Shown here in pieces: positions 9,900 to 20,300 of a stretch of DNA of 64,000 bases (position 1 is its first letter; each line of letters opens with the position of its first letter). Source of the stretch: Rhizobiales bacterium 63-22 (lineage in GTDB: Bacteria; Pseudomonadota; Alphaproteobacteria; Rhizobiales; Rhizobiaceae); contig MKVZ01000016.1 in assembly GCA_001898995.1 (NCBI GenBank), positions 248,121 through 312,120 of the forward strand, given 5' to 3'. The notes beneath the pieces were generated by a model. It saw nothing but the letters and a program-made list of their open reading frames with translations, did not search any database and had not been told where the DNA came from. Position numbers and translations under genes: made by a program.

Positions 9900-11387
9900 C
9901 TAGTCTTTGAGTTCGTCGGCCAGATAGGCTTCCAGCGTCCTGAGCGTGCCGTGCTTCCAGACATGATTCAGCGCTGAGGAGAACGCCTTGACATAGGCCG
10001 CGTTCGAGGCAAGCGATCCGAAAATATCCTCCATCGCCAGCCATGCCGCCGGATTATCCTTGGCCAATGCCGCCTGTTTCGTCAGGCGGTCCCATGACGG
10101 GTCGTTCGGCTCGATGACCGCGCCGCTGTCGGTCGTGCCGAAGCAGTAGCGGCACCAGAAGGCCGAGACCAATGCCAGCCCGATGACGGACCTGCCCCCG
10201 GCTACGCGGTCGGCAGCGGTGGGCAGGATGAATTTCGGCTGGCGGTTGGACCCGTCGAGGCAGAGCCGGCGAATCGTGTCGCCGATCTTCGGATTGGCGA
10301 AGCGCTGGTCGATCAGCACGCGGTAGCCTTCGAGGTCCGTATCCGGCACCGGCGGCACTTCCGGGATGATCTCTTCTTTCGTGAGCTTTTCCAGATAGCG
10401 GCGGATCAGCGGATGCTCCATCGCCTCATGTACGAAATGGATGTCGAGCAGGCCGCCCGGATATGCGATCGCCGCATGGCCGCCGTTGAGGATGCGAATC
10501 TTCATCAGTTCGTAGGCCGCGACCTGATCGGTGAAGGTGACGCCGACCTTTTCCAGCGCCGGGCGTCCGGTCGGGAAATGGTCCTCCACCACCCATTGCT
10601 TGAACACCTCGCAGAAAACCGGCCAGCCGTCCTCGACACCGAATTCCTTGGCGGCGAATTCGCGTTCGCGCGCGCCGGTCGCGGGCGTGATGCGGTCCAC
10701 CATCGCGTTCGGAAAGGCGACATTGGCGGCGATCCAGTCGGCGAAATCCGGGTCGCTCAGCTTCGCCAGCCCGGCCACAGCATCCTTCGCCACATGGCCG
10801 TTGCCCGGAATATTGTCGCAGGACATGACGGTGAACGGCTCGACGCCCGCCGCCCTGCGCAGCTTCAGCGCCTGCACGACGAGGCCGAAGACGGTGTTCG
10901 GCTTGTCGGGGCTGGCGGCGTCGGCCACGATATCCGGGTGTGTGGGATCGAAATGCTGGCTCGCCGGATCGATATAATAGCCGCCCTCGGTGATCGTCAT
11001 GGAGACGATGCGGGTTTGCGGCGCGGTGAGATAATCCATCAGCGCCTTGCGGCCTTCATCGGTGGAAATGGTGACATAATCCACCATGGGCGACGTGATA
11101 CGCGCCAGCGAATGACCGGCCTCCTGCTCGACCACGGTGGTCAGCCAGTCCTGCGCCTTCAAGGTGTCGCGCATGGCGTCGTCGCTGGCGCGCACGCCCG
11201 CCCCTACCAGCGCCCAGTCATGCCCCTCGCCGGTGGCGAACAGCTCGTCCAGATAGACGGCCTGATGGGCACGATGGAAATTGCCGACGCCGAAATGCAC
11301 GATGCCGGGTTTCAGGCCCGCCGGGTCGTAGCCCGGCTTGTGTACCTTGTCGAAACTTTGAAGCGTTGCGCGCGACAATTTGGTCAT
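9900..11387 (-). CDS. Mannitol dehydrogenase family protein (polyol 2-dehydrogenase)
   Basis: MTKLSRATLQSFDKVHKPGYDPAGLKPGIVHFGVGNFHRAHQAVYLDELF..., KIRILNGGHAAIAYPG. Confidence 0.9.
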   Translation of the reverse strand: MTKLSRATLQSFDKVHKPGYDPAGLKPGIVHFGVGNFHRAHQAVYLDELFATGEGHDWALVGAGVRASDDAMRDTLKAQDWLTTVVEQEAGHSLARITSPMVDYVTISTDEGRKALMDYLTAPQTRIVSMTITEGGYYIDPASQHFDPTHPDIVADAASPDKPNTVFGLVVQALKLRRAAGVEPFTVMSCDNIPGNGHVAKDAVAGLAKLSDPDFADWIAANVAFPNAMVDRITPATGAREREFAAKEFGVEDGWPVFCEVFKQWVVEDHFPTGRPALEKVGVTFTDQVAAYELMKIRILNGGHAAIAYPGGLLDIHFVHEAMEHPLIRRYLEKLTKEEIIPEVPPVPDTDLEGYRVLIDQRFANPKIGDTIRRLCLDGSNRQPKFILPTAADRVAGGRSVIGLALVSAFWCRYCFGTTDSGAVIEPNDPSWDRLTKQAALAKDNPAAWLAMEDIFGSLASNAAYVKAFSSALNHVWKHGTLRTLEAYLADELKD

Positions 11388-11406
11388 GGCAATTTCCTCT
11401 TGAAAT

Positions 11407-12417
11407 TCATGCCGGTACGAACTGCACTTTCATCGTGGCGGGATCGCCGCCTTTTTTGGTGAAGAAGGGCAGCATCTCCGCAAGCGGCAATTGATGCGAC
11501 ACCAGCCGCGCCATCTCGCCCTTGTCTTTTTTGAGAATGTCCAGCGCCTGCGGAATGTTGCGGTTGAGCGAATGCGAACCGGCGAGCCGGATCTGGCGGC
11601 GGAAAATCTCGAACGGCGCGACGGAAATCCGCGCATCCGGCGGGCAGACGCCGAAAAACAGCGCGGTGCCGCCATCGGCGGTAAAGCCGATCATGCTTTC
11701 CGCCACCTTGGCGATGCCGGTGGCGTCGGCGACGAAATCGAAGCTGCGCTGGCGCGCGGCAAGCGCGTCGGAACCCGAAATCACCGGCTCCAGCCCGAGG
11801 CTTTCCACGAATTGCAGCCGGTGCTCGTTGAGATCGGCCACCGCGACATCGCGCGCGCCTTCCGCCTTCAGCGAGAGGGCGAGCAGCAGGCCGATGGGCC
11901 CGGCGCCGAAAACCAGCGCGTTTTCCACCACGCTCAGTCCGGTTTTCAGGCCGGCTGCATCGAGCCCGTTCAGCACGCAGCCGAGCGGTTCGGCGAGTGC
12001 CGCGACAGGAAAAGGCAGGTCGCCGACCGGATGCAGATGGTCCGCATGGACGAGGCTTTTCTCCGCGAAACCGCCATTATGCGTGACGCCATAGGCTTTC
12101 AGATCGACACAGAGATTGGTCAGTCCCTTGCGGCAGGCGCGGCACCGGCCGCAGGGAATGTTCGGATCGACCGCCACGCGGTCGCCCGGCTTCACATTGG
12201 TCACGTCACCGGCCGCCGCCAGCACCACGCCGGCATATTCGTGCCCCGGCACCAGCGGAAAGGCGCCGGAGCCGTAGCGGCCATGCAGCACGTCGATATC
12301 GGTATGGCAAAGCCCCGCCGCCCTGACCTCGATCAGGGCGTGGCCCGGTTTCAGTTCCGGGTCCGGCAGGTCGGCCAGTTCCGCGACGCCGCTGCTGGTA
12401 AAGTAAATGGCTTTCAT
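11407..12417 (-). CDS. Zinc-dependent alcohol/polyol dehydrogenase (MDR)
   Basis: AAGLCHTDIDVLHGRYGSGAFPLVPGHEYAGVV and CGRCRACRKGLTNLC zinc motifs. Confidence 0.88.
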   Translation of the reverse strand: MKAIYFTSSGVAELADLPDPELKPGHALIEVRAAGLCHTDIDVLHGRYGSGAFPLVPGHEYAGVVLAAAGDVTNVKPGDRVAVDPNIPCGRCRACRKGLTNLCVDLKAYGVTHNGGFAEKSLVHADHLHPVGDLPFPVAALAEPLGCVLNGLDAAGLKTGLSVVENALVFGAGPIGLLLALSLKAEGARDVAVADLNEHRLQFVESLGLEPVISGSDALAARQRSFDFVADATGIAKVAESMIGFTADGGTALFFGVCPPDARISVAPFEIFRRQIRLAGSHSLNRNIPQALDILKKDKGEMARLVSHQLPLAEMLPFFTKKGGDPATMKVQFVPA

Positions 12418-12423
12418 CAGGGA

Positions 12424-13194
12424 TCAGGCCATCCAGTTGCCGCCATCAACGCCGAAGGTCTGGGCGAGAATGTAATCGCTGTCGGAAGAAGCGAGGAACA
12501 CGGCCATGCCGATAAGGTCCTCCGGTGTCGCGAAGCGGCCGATCGGCACCGACTTCGCCACGGCGGCCTTCTTCTCGCCCGGCTTCAGCCCTTCCCACTT
12601 GGCGAAATGCGCGTCCACCACATCCCAGTGCTCGCCGTCGACCACGCCGGGCGCGATGGCGTTCACGTTGATGCCGTGCTTCACAAGTGCCAGCGCCGCC
12701 GACTGCGTGGCGGAGATGATGGCCGCTTTCGAGGCGCAATAGAGCGTCACCAGCGCCTCGCCACGGCGGCCGGCCTGGCTCGCCATGTTGATGATCTTGC
12801 CGCCGCGCCCGCGCTTGATCATCACGTTCGACACCGCCTTCATCGTGAACAGCGCGCCCTTGAGGTTGATGCCGAGCACGCGCTCGTAGCTCTCCTCGGT
12901 GATGTCGTTGATCGGCGCCATGTCGAAGATCGCGGCATTGTTGACCAGAATGTCGATGCCGCCATATTCCGCGTCGATCGCGGCCACCACGCTGTCGATC
13001 TCGGCCACATCGGTGACGTCGAGCTTCATCGCCTTCGCCGCCGGGCCGATGCCGCGCGCGGCTTCCTCCGCGCGCCCGATATTGATGTCGGCGATGACGA
13101 CCTTTGCCCCTTCCTTCACGTAGGCCTCGGCGAAGCCCAACCCGATGCCCCGCGCGCCGCCGGTGATGAGGGCAACCTTGTCTTTCAGTCTCAT
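12424..13194 (-). CDS. SDR sorbitol/galactitol-type dehydrogenase
   Basis: MRLKDKVALITGGARGIGLGFAEAYVKEGA..., YCASKAA; SmoS-like. Confidence 0.88.
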   Translation of the reverse strand: MRLKDKVALITGGARGIGLGFAEAYVKEGAKVVIADINIGRAEEAARGIGPAAKAMKLDVTDVAEIDSVVAAIDAEYGGIDILVNNAAIFDMAPINDITEESYERVLGINLKGALFTMKAVSNVMIKRGRGGKIINMASQAGRRGEALVTLYCASKAAIISATQSAALALVKHGINVNAIAPGVVDGEHWDVVDAHFAKWEGLKPGEKKAAVAKSVPIGRFATPEDLIGMAVFLASSDSDYILAQTFGVDGGNWMA

Positions 13195-13235
13195 AATGGT
13201 TCTCCGAAGGGGATTATTTCAATGAAATTAACGTG

Positions 13236-14363
13236 TTACAGGTGCGTCTTCTTCTCGAAGGCGGCGAGCGGATGGCGTTCGCGGCGCTGGAGCGCCATCC
13301 CGTCGGGCGTAAAGAGGTGCGTGTCGGCATTGTCGAATCCGAGCCTGGCGGCATCATGCGCGCGCGCCGTGCTGCTGCCGTCCGCCTCGGCCACGATGAA
13401 GCCCGTCGTGCCCTCGCTCTGCACATAGAGATAGGTCGAGCCGCCGAGCCGCTCGACCACCATGATCTCGCCCTCGATGATGCCGTCGGCAGCCGGATGC
13501 AGATGTTCCGGGCGGATGCCGAGCACGAGCGGTGCGCCCGCGCTGACGCCGTCGCCCTTCACGGGGGCCTTGACCGTGCGCCCGTTGGAAAGTTCGACCG
13601 TCACGCCGTCCGTATCGACGGAATGCACCTTCACATCGATGAAATTCATCGTCGGCGAGCCGATGAAGCCGGCGACGAAGCGGTTGACCGGATGGTGATA
13701 GAGTTCCAGCGGGGACCCCACCTGCTCCAGCTTGCCGTCGCGCAGCACGACGATCTTGTCGGCCAGCGTCATCGCCTCGACCTGATCGTGGGTGACGTAG
13801 ATCATGGTCGTCTTGAGACGCTCGTGCAGGCGGGCCAGCTCGATGCGCATCTGGACGCGCAGCGCGGCGTCGAGATTGGACAGCGGCTCGTCGAAGAGGA
13901 ATATCTTCGGCGAGCGCACCATGGCGCGGCCGATGGCGACGCGCTGGCGCTGGCCGCCGGAAAGCTGGCGCGGCTTGCGGTCCAGCAGCTTGTCCAGTTG
14001 CAGCGTCTTCGCCACGTCCTCGACCTGCCGGTCGCGGTCGGCCTTGCCGACGCCCGCCAGCTTCAGCGCGAAGGCCATGTTGTCGCGCACGTTCATGTGC
14101 GGATAGAGCGCGTAGGTCTGGAACACCATGGCCAGTCCGCGCTCGTCCGGGGGCGTGTCGTTGACGCGCTCGCCGTCGATTGTCAGATCGCCGTCGGTGA
14201 TCTCCTCCAGCCCGGCGATCATGCGCAGAAGCGTCGATTTGCCCGAACCGGACGGCCCGACGAAGACCACGAACTCGCGATTTCCTATGTCCAGATCGAC
14301 GCCCTTGATGACATCGACATTGCCGAAGGATTTGGTGGCCTGTTTAAGCGAAAGTGTAGCCAT
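13236..14363 (-). CDS. ABC transporter ATP-binding protein (MalK/UgpC/SmoK type)
   Basis: Walker A GPSGSGKSTLL, LSGGQRQRVAIGRA, C-terminal TOBE-like region. Confidence 0.95.
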   Translation of the reverse strand: MATLSLKQATKSFGNVDVIKGVDLDIGNREFVVFVGPSGSGKSTLLRMIAGLEEITDGDLTIDGERVNDTPPDERGLAMVFQTYALYPHMNVRDNMAFALKLAGVGKADRDRQVEDVAKTLQLDKLLDRKPRQLSGGQRQRVAIGRAMVRSPKIFLFDEPLSNLDAALRVQMRIELARLHERLKTTMIYVTHDQVEAMTLADKIVVLRDGKLEQVGSPLELYHHPVNRFVAGFIGSPTMNFIDVKVHSVDTDGVTVELSNGRTVKAPVKGDGVSAGAPLVLGIRPEHLHPAADGIIEGEIMVVERLGGSTYLYVQSEGTTGFIVAEADGSSTARAHDAARLGFDNADTHLFTPDGMALQRRERHPLAAFEKKTHL

Positions 14364-14375
14364 CGGAATGTCCCC

Positions 14376-15206
14376 TTATTTCACGGCGCCGAAGGTCAGG
14401 CCGCGCACGAGCTGGCGCTGCGTGATCCAGCCGAAGATGAGAATCGGCGCGACGGCGAGCGTGGAAGCCGCCGAAAGTTTTGCCCAGAAAAGACCCTCCG
14501 GCGAAGAGAAGGTCGCGATGAACTGCGTCAGCGGCCCGGCCTCGGAGGCCGTCAGGTTGAGACTCCAGAACGCCTCGTTCCAGCACAATATGATGGAGAG
14601 AAGCGCCGTCGAGGCGATGCCCGGCAGGCTGAGCGGCAGCAGGAGATAACGTATCTGCTGCATGACGCGCGCGCCGTCCATGCGGCTCGCCTCCAGGATT
14701 TCATGCGGCACTTCCTTGAAGAAGGAATAGAGCATCCACACCACGATCGGCAGGTTGGACAGGGTGAAGATGATGATGAGGCCGATCTGCGTATCCAGAA
14801 GCCCGGTGTCGCGGGCAAGCAGATAGATCGGCACCAGCACGCCCACCGCCGGCAGCATCTTGGTGGACAGCATCCAGAGCAGCAGGTCCTTCGTCTTTTT
14901 GCCGGGGAAGAACGCTGCCGCATAGGCCGCGGGCACCGCGATGATGAGCGAGAGAATGGTGGCGCCGAGGCACTCGACCACGCTGTTCCATGCGTAGCGG
15001 AAATAATTGGCGCGCTCGTTCACCGCCACGAAGTTCTCCAGCGTCGGATGGAAGAACAGCTTCGGCGGCGTGGCGACCGCGTCGATCTCGGTCTTGAAAG
15101 CGGCCAGCAGCATCCACAGGATCGGGAAGAACATCAGGAACGCGACGATCCATCCGATGATCCCTGCGGCGACGGCGGCCTTGTTCATCTTGCGTTTCGC
15201 AGCCAT
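14376..15206 (-). CDS. Carbohydrate ABC transporter permease (MalG type)
   Basis: 276 aa; EASRMDGARVMQQIRYLLLPLSLPGIAS EAA loop. Confidence 0.93.
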   Translation of the reverse strand: MAAKRKMNKAAVAAGIIGWIVAFLMFFPILWMLLAAFKTEIDAVATPPKLFFHPTLENFVAVNERANYFRYAWNSVVECLGATILSLIIAVPAAYAAAFFPGKKTKDLLLWMLSTKMLPAVGVLVPIYLLARDTGLLDTQIGLIIIFTLSNLPIVVWMLYSFFKEVPHEILEASRMDGARVMQQIRYLLLPLSLPGIASTALLSIILCWNEAFWSLNLTASEAGPLTQFIATFSSPEGLFWAKLSAASTLAVAPILIFGWITQRQLVRGLTFGAVK

Positions 15207-15216
15207 GACCGTCCTC

Positions 15217-16134
15217 CTAATTGTCCAGGTTGCGCGCCACGGTGCGTATCAGGAACGCGGCGACGATGTTGGCAAGCACGATGGCGACGACACCGGCGGC
15301 CGATGCGCCTCCGATATCCCATTGCAGGAGCGCCTTCAGGTAGATCAGGTAGGTGAGCGTGGTGGTCGCGTTGCCCGGTCCGCCGGATGTGGTGACGAGG
15401 ATTTCCGCGAAGACCGAAAGCAGGAAGATCGTCTCGATCATGATGACGACCGAGATCGGGCGCAGCAGGTGCGGCAGCACGATGTAGAAGAACATCACCG
15501 GCCCCTTGGCGCCGTCGAGGCGCGCCGCCTCCATCTGCTCGCGGTCGAGCGACTGCATCGCCGTCATCAGGATCAGCGTTGCGAAGGGTACCCATTGCCA
15601 TGCCACGATGATGATGACGGACGCCATGGGAATCTGCGCGAACCAGTCGATCACCGGCAGGCCGAGACTGCGCGAGAAATAGGCGAAAAGCCCGTTGACC
15701 GGGTGCATCAGGAGGTTCTTCCAGATCAGCGCCGACACGGTCGGCATGACGAAGAACGGCGCGATGACCAGAAGCCGCGCGATGTTCTTGCCCCAGAAAT
15801 CCTGATCGAAGATCACCGCGAACAGCACGCCGAGAACCACCGACAGCACCAGCACCCAGACGACGAGGATCAGCGTCTTGCCGATGGCCGTCCACAGGGT
15901 CGGATCGGAAAGGAGGTAGGAATAGTTCGAAAAGCCGGCAAAGCCGGTCATGAACGGATTGATGAGGTTGTAATGCTGGAACGAGAACCACAGCGTCATC
16001 GCCAGAGGCACGATCATCCACAGAAGCAGCAGGATGACCGACGGCGCGAGCAGCGGTCCGGTGCGGATGCTGCGGCGCGATCTCGTTGCCCGTCGCGGTT
16101 TCGCGCCCGGAGCCAACGCCTGATTTGCTGGCAT
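15217..16134 (-). CDS. Sugar ABC transporter permease (MalF type)
   Basis: 305 aa; EAARLDGAKGPVMFFYIVLPHLLRPISVV EAA loop. Confidence 0.93.
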   Translation of the reverse strand: MPANQALAPGAKPRRATRSRRSIRTGPLLAPSVILLLLWMIVPLAMTLWFSFQHYNLINPFMTGFAGFSNYSYLLSDPTLWTAIGKTLILVVWVLVLSVVLGVLFAVIFDQDFWGKNIARLLVIAPFFVMPTVSALIWKNLLMHPVNGLFAYFSRSLGLPVIDWFAQIPMASVIIIVAWQWVPFATLILMTAMQSLDREQMEAARLDGAKGPVMFFYIVLPHLLRPISVVIMIETIFLLSVFAEILVTTSGGPGNATTTLTYLIYLKALLQWDIGGASAAGVVAIVLANIVAAFLIRTVARNLDN

Positions 16135-16375
16135 TTTGTTTCCTCCCCTTCCGCGACGCGCGCTTGCGCGTGGACGAAATCTGACAGCCCTTGATCAGAC
16201 GCCCCTTGCGGCAAATCCGAAATTCGCCCGGGAGCCCGCCTGTAGATCGCTCTGTCTCTTTAGTTTTTCGCATTTCGCGGCAGGCAAAACCGCTTCGCGC
16301 CCTTGCCCGGAAATGCTCCGGTCGGAGCCTGCCGCCTCCTGAAAACAGGAGGCGGCAGGCCGGTGAAGATGCGGC

Positions 16376-17695
16376 TTACTTGATGTAGCCCGCCTGCTTC
16401 ATGACCTGTTCCACCTGGGTCTGCGCGCCGTCGAGCGCCGCGTCGACGCTCTGCTGGCCGGCGGCGGCGGCGGAAATCGCCTGACCGACCATCGTGCCGA
16501 TCGCCTGGAACTCGGGGATGGCGACGAACTGGATGCCGGTATAGGGAACCGGATCCTTGGTCGGATGCGTCGGATCGACGGATTCGATCGCCTTCAGGAC
16601 CGTACCGGCGAAGGGCGCGGCCTTCTGGTATTCGGGGTTGGCATAGGTGGATTCGCGCGTGCCGGGAGGCGCGGCGACCCAGCCTTCCGTCTTGCCGACC
16701 AGCTCGACATACTGCTTGGACGTCGCCCACTTGACGAACGACTTCGCCGCCGCGGCCTTCTTGCTCGTCGCGGGGATGGCGAGGTTCCACGACCACATCC
16801 AGGCCGAACCATTCGGCGTCACCTCGACAGGAGCCTTGGTGAAGGCGACCTTGTCGGCGACCTGGCTCTGCTTGGGATCGTAGACGCGGCCGGCGCCCGA
16901 GGTGGCGTCGATCCACATGGCGCAATGGCCGGTGGAGAACAGCGCCTGATTCTCATTGAAGCCGTTGGAGGTCAGGCCGGGAGGTCCGTCCTTCTTCATC
17001 AGGTCGACGTAGAAGCTGATCGCCTTCTTCCATGCGGGAGAGTTCATCTGCGGCTTCCAGTTCATGTCGAACCAGCTTCCGCCGTAGGTGTTGATCAGCG
17101 TCGAGAGGTAGGCCATGTTCTCGCCCCAGCCCGGCTTGCCGCGCAGGCAGATGCCGTACTGTTCCTTCGATTTGTCGGTAAGCTTGTCCGCGAACTCCTT
17201 GATCTGCTCATAGGTCGGCGCGTCAGGCATCTTCAGCCCGGCCTTGTCGAACAGGTCCTTGCGGTAATAGGTGAAGGAGCTTTCCGCATAGAACGGCACG
17301 GCATAGAGCTTGCCGTTGACCGTGAGGCCGGCGCGCACCGGCTTGATCAGGTCGTCGTAATCATAATCGGCGCCGAGATCGTCGACCGGCATCAGCCAGC
17401 CGGCCTTGCCCCAGATCGGAGCCTCGTAGCCGCCGATGGTCACGATGTCGAACTGGCCGCTCTTGGTGGCGATGTCGGTCGTCACGCGCTGGCGCAGCAC
17501 GTTCTCTTCCAGAACCACCCAGTTGATCTTGTTGCCGGTTTCCTTTTCCCATTCCGGTGAAAGCTTCTGCATGATGATCATGTCGGCATTGTTGACGGTT
17601 GCGATCGTCAACTCTTCCGCAAAGGCCGGGCCGGCCATCATCGCCATGCCGGCGGCGGACGCGGCGAGCGCCGCCATCCATGTTCTGCTCCGCAT
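16376..17695 (-). CDS. Extracellular sugar/polyol-binding protein of ABC transporter
   Basis: Signal peptide MRSRTWMAALAASAAGMAMMAGPAFAEEL; family 1 SBP. Confidence 0.94.
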   Translation of the reverse strand: MRSRTWMAALAASAAGMAMMAGPAFAEELTIATVNNADMIIMQKLSPEWEKETGNKINWVVLEENVLRQRVTTDIATKSGQFDIVTIGGYEAPIWGKAGWLMPVDDLGADYDYDDLIKPVRAGLTVNGKLYAVPFYAESSFTYYRKDLFDKAGLKMPDAPTYEQIKEFADKLTDKSKEQYGICLRGKPGWGENMAYLSTLINTYGGSWFDMNWKPQMNSPAWKKAISFYVDLMKKDGPPGLTSNGFNENQALFSTGHCAMWIDATSGAGRVYDPKQSQVADKVAFTKAPVEVTPNGSAWMWSWNLAIPATSKKAAAAKSFVKWATSKQYVELVGKTEGWVAAPPGTRESTYANPEYQKAAPFAGTVLKAIESVDPTHPTKDPVPYTGIQFVAIPEFQAIGTMVGQAISAAAAGQQSVDAALDGAQTQVEQVMKQAGYIK

Positions 17696-17732
17696 ATCGT
17701 TTCCTCCTTTTACGAATGCACAGAAAAATCCT

Positions 17733-17744
17733 TACATGTGTAAA
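17733..17744. promoter_or_regulatory. Candidate operator upstream of the polyol ABC operon
   Basis: TTACA-TG-TGTAA inverted repeat 38 bp upstream of the binding-protein start. Confidence 0.25.
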
Positions 17745-18148
17745 CTGAATTGAAGCCGGTTCATCCCGCTTGTCAAGTACGGTTTTTGGGCATGGCTTTT
17801 TTGCACGTTCCAGATTTCGCCCCGCAAGGTCGGACAACGGCCCCGCCCCATGCCCCCGTGGGCCCCGCCGCCATACGGTCCGGCATCCTAACATGCCCGG
17901 CGCCGCGCCGCATCCGTATTCGACCACATTTGTGCGCTTGACCTTTGACGCGGTCTTTGACAGTTTGAGCCGGCTTCGCGGGTGGTGTGATTTCGGCCGG
18001 CGGAGGAGGAGGAACATCCTGAAATCATTGAAATACAGACCGTGTTTCATGCGGGCGTGGCCGTGCACCGCCTTCAGGGTGCCGCATGCGATTGCCGGGC
18101 GACCGGGAACCGGGCCGGCGCTGCCGGTCAACCGACGGGATTGAGGAC

Positions 18149-19189
18149 GTGCGCAAGACCATACGCACCATGGAGGATTTTTCGGAATTCGTCGGCCTCT
18201 CGCGCCCGACGGTTTCCAAATATTTCAACGACCCGGCTTCCGTCCGCCCCGGAACGCGCGAGCGGATCGAGACCGCCATCCGGCAATCCGGCTTTCGTCC
18301 CAACCTCTTCGCGGTCAATCTCAACCGCCGCCGCACGACCATTCTGGGCATCATCATCCCCACCCAGCTCGACCATTTCTACATGGCCATGACGCGCCGC
18401 CTGCAATCGCTGGCCGAACAGCGCGGCTATCTCGCCGTGGTGCTGTCGTCGGACGGGAAGCCGGAACTGGAGAAGCGGGCTGTGGAGACGCTGCGCTCGC
18501 TCAATGTGGCAGGCGTGATCATCGCGCCCCTCGGCCAGAAGTCGCACCATTCGACGCTGACCCGCCTGGCCAGGGACGTGCCGACGGTCTACGTCGATTC
18601 GCCGCTCGACGAGAATTCACCCTTTGTGGGAACGGACAACGTCAAGTCCTTCCATCTTATAGTGGATTATCTATGCCGTTCAGGCACTCCGCCTTGCTAT
18701 TTCTCGATGCCGGACGTAAACAACAACGCTTTCCAGCGGCGCGACGCCTATCGCGCGGCCATGGAAAAGATCGGGCACGAACCGCGCTTGATCGCGCTGG
18801 AGCCGAGCCGGAGCTGGGAGTTCGAGCAATATGCCTTCGAGGAAACGGCGCGCATCCTGCGCGAGAAGGGCAGCTTTCCGACCTCGACCATTCTGTGCGC
18901 TAACGACCGGATCGCTTTCGGCGTGATGGGCGCGCTGTGGCAGGCCGGCATGAGGGTCGGACACCGCGACGATTGCGACTTCCGCGTCGCGGGCCACGAC
19001 AACAATCCGACCTCGCAATATACCTGTCCGCCGCTCACCACCGTGGCGCAGGACTATAACGAAATCGGTACGCTGGCGATGGAGCAGATCTTCCGCATTC
19101 TCGGCGAGGACACCGAAGAAGAGGCCAACGCGCTGCAATGCCGGCGCATCCTGCTCGATGCCGAACTCAAACTGCGCATATCGGCCTGA
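18149..19189 (+). CDS. LacI-family transcriptional regulator
   Basis: RTMEDFSEFVGLSRPTVSKYFNDPASVRPGTRERIETAIRQSGFRPN HTH then periplasmic-binding-like domain; start uncertain (GTG 18149 or ATG 18170). Confidence 0.87.
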   Translation: MRKTIRTMEDFSEFVGLSRPTVSKYFNDPASVRPGTRERIETAIRQSGFRPNLFAVNLNRRRTTILGIIIPTQLDHFYMAMTRRLQSLAEQRGYLAVVLSSDGKPELEKRAVETLRSLNVAGVIIAPLGQKSHHSTLTRLARDVPTVYVDSPLDENSPFVGTDNVKSFHLIVDYLCRSGTPPCYFSMPDVNNNAFQRRDAYRAAMEKIGHEPRLIALEPSRSWEFEQYAFEETARILREKGSFPTSTILCANDRIAFGVMGALWQAGMRVGHRDDCDFRVAGHDNNPTSQYTCPPLTTVAQDYNEIGTLAMEQIFRILGEDTEEEANALQCRRILLDAELKLRISA

Positions 19190-19247
19190 AGAATCCGGCA
19201 CGCGGCAGGCCGTCGCCGCACCGCCAGATCGCAGGAACAGGCCCATA

Positions 19248-19267
19248 AAATTTACGCGCGCAAATTT
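19248..19267. promoter_or_regulatory. Candidate operator upstream of kinase/GatZ operon
   Basis: AAATTT-ACGCGCGC-AAATTT near-perfect 20-bp palindrome immediately before TTGACA (19271-19276). Confidence 0.35.
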
Positions 19268-19352
19268 TTATTGACAGGGCCCGGCGGCTCCCCCAGAACT
19301 GGGATATGGCCCGCCGCGCCTGAAGCGGATGCGGGCACAACACGGGACGTTC

Positions 19353-20300
19353 ATGAAGAAGATCATCACCATCGGCGAGATCGTCGTCGAGATCATGGCC
19401 GTCGAAACCGGCAACGGCTTCAAGAGTGCCATTCCGCTGATCGGTCCGTTCGCTTCCGGCGCCCCGGCGATCTTCATCGATCAGGTGGCGAAGCTGGGTC
19501 AGCCCTGCGGTCTGGTCAGCGCGGTCGGCAGGGACGATTTCGGCGCGCTCAACGTCGAGCGCCTGCAAGGGGATGGCGTGGACGTCTCGGCCATCGCCCT
19601 GCATCCGACGGCAGCGACCGGCAGCGCCTTCGTGCGCTACCGCCCGGACGGCAACCGCGATTTCATCTTCAACATCCGCCACAGCGCCTGCTCGGCCATC
19701 GGCCTCACGCCGGAAGCGGAGAAACTGATCGAAAGCGCCGACCACCTGCACATCATGGGTTCGGCGCTGTTCTCCGACGGCATCGTCGCCGCCATCCACG
19801 AGGCCACAGTGCGCATCAAGGCCAAGGGCGGCACCGTTTCCTTCGATCCCAATATCCGCAAGGAAATGCTCGACCTGCCCGGCATGCGCGAGGCACTTTT
19901 CCATGCGCTGGAAAACACCGACCTCTTCATGCCGAGCGGACCGGAAATCTTCCTTTTCGCCAAGGCAACCGACGAAAAGGCGGCCGTCGCCGAACTGCTC
20001 GACTGCGGCATCAAGGCCATCGTCGTCAAGCGCGGCGCGAAAGGCGCGAGCTATTTCGACCGATCCGGCGAAACATCGGCCCCGGCCTTCAAGGTCGAGG
20101 AAGTGGACCCGACCGGCGCGGGCGACAGTTTCGGCGCGGCCTTCGTCACCTGCTGGCTGCGCGGCATGAGCCCCGAAAAGGCGCTGACCGTCGCCAACGC
20201 CACCGGCGCGCGCGCGGTGGGCGTGAAAGGCCCGATGGAGGGCACCTCCACCATGGCCGAGATCGAAGCATTCCTTTCAAAGCATGGAGTTACGGCCTGA
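19353..20300 (+). CDS. PfkB-family sugar kinase (fructokinase/tagatose kinase-like)
   Basis: MKKIITIGEIVVEIMAVETGNGF..., PTGAGDSFGAAFVTCWL. Confidence 0.9.
   Translation: MKKIITIGEIVVEIMAVETGNGFKSAIPLIGPFASGAPAIFIDQVAKLGQPCGLVSAVGRDDFGALNVERLQGDGVDVSAIALHPTAATGSAFVRYRPDGNRDFIFNIRHSACSAIGLTPEAEKLIESADHLHIMGSALFSDGIVAAIHEATVRIKAKGGTVSFDPNIRKEMLDLPGMREALFHALENTDLFMPSGPEIFLFAKATDEKAAVAELLDCGIKAIVVKRGAKGASYFDRSGETSAPAFKVEEVDPTGAGDSFGAAFVTCWLRGMSPEKALTVANATGARAVGVKGPMEGTSTMAEIEAFLSKHGVTA

Noticed and set aside
13233-15356. 707-aa plus-strand ORF
   Set aside because: Antisense to the ABC ATPase and permease genes
15586-15600. Possible third copy of the GGTACC palindromic repeat
   Set aside because: Only GGGTACCC matches, inside the permease coding sequence, without flanking complementary arms
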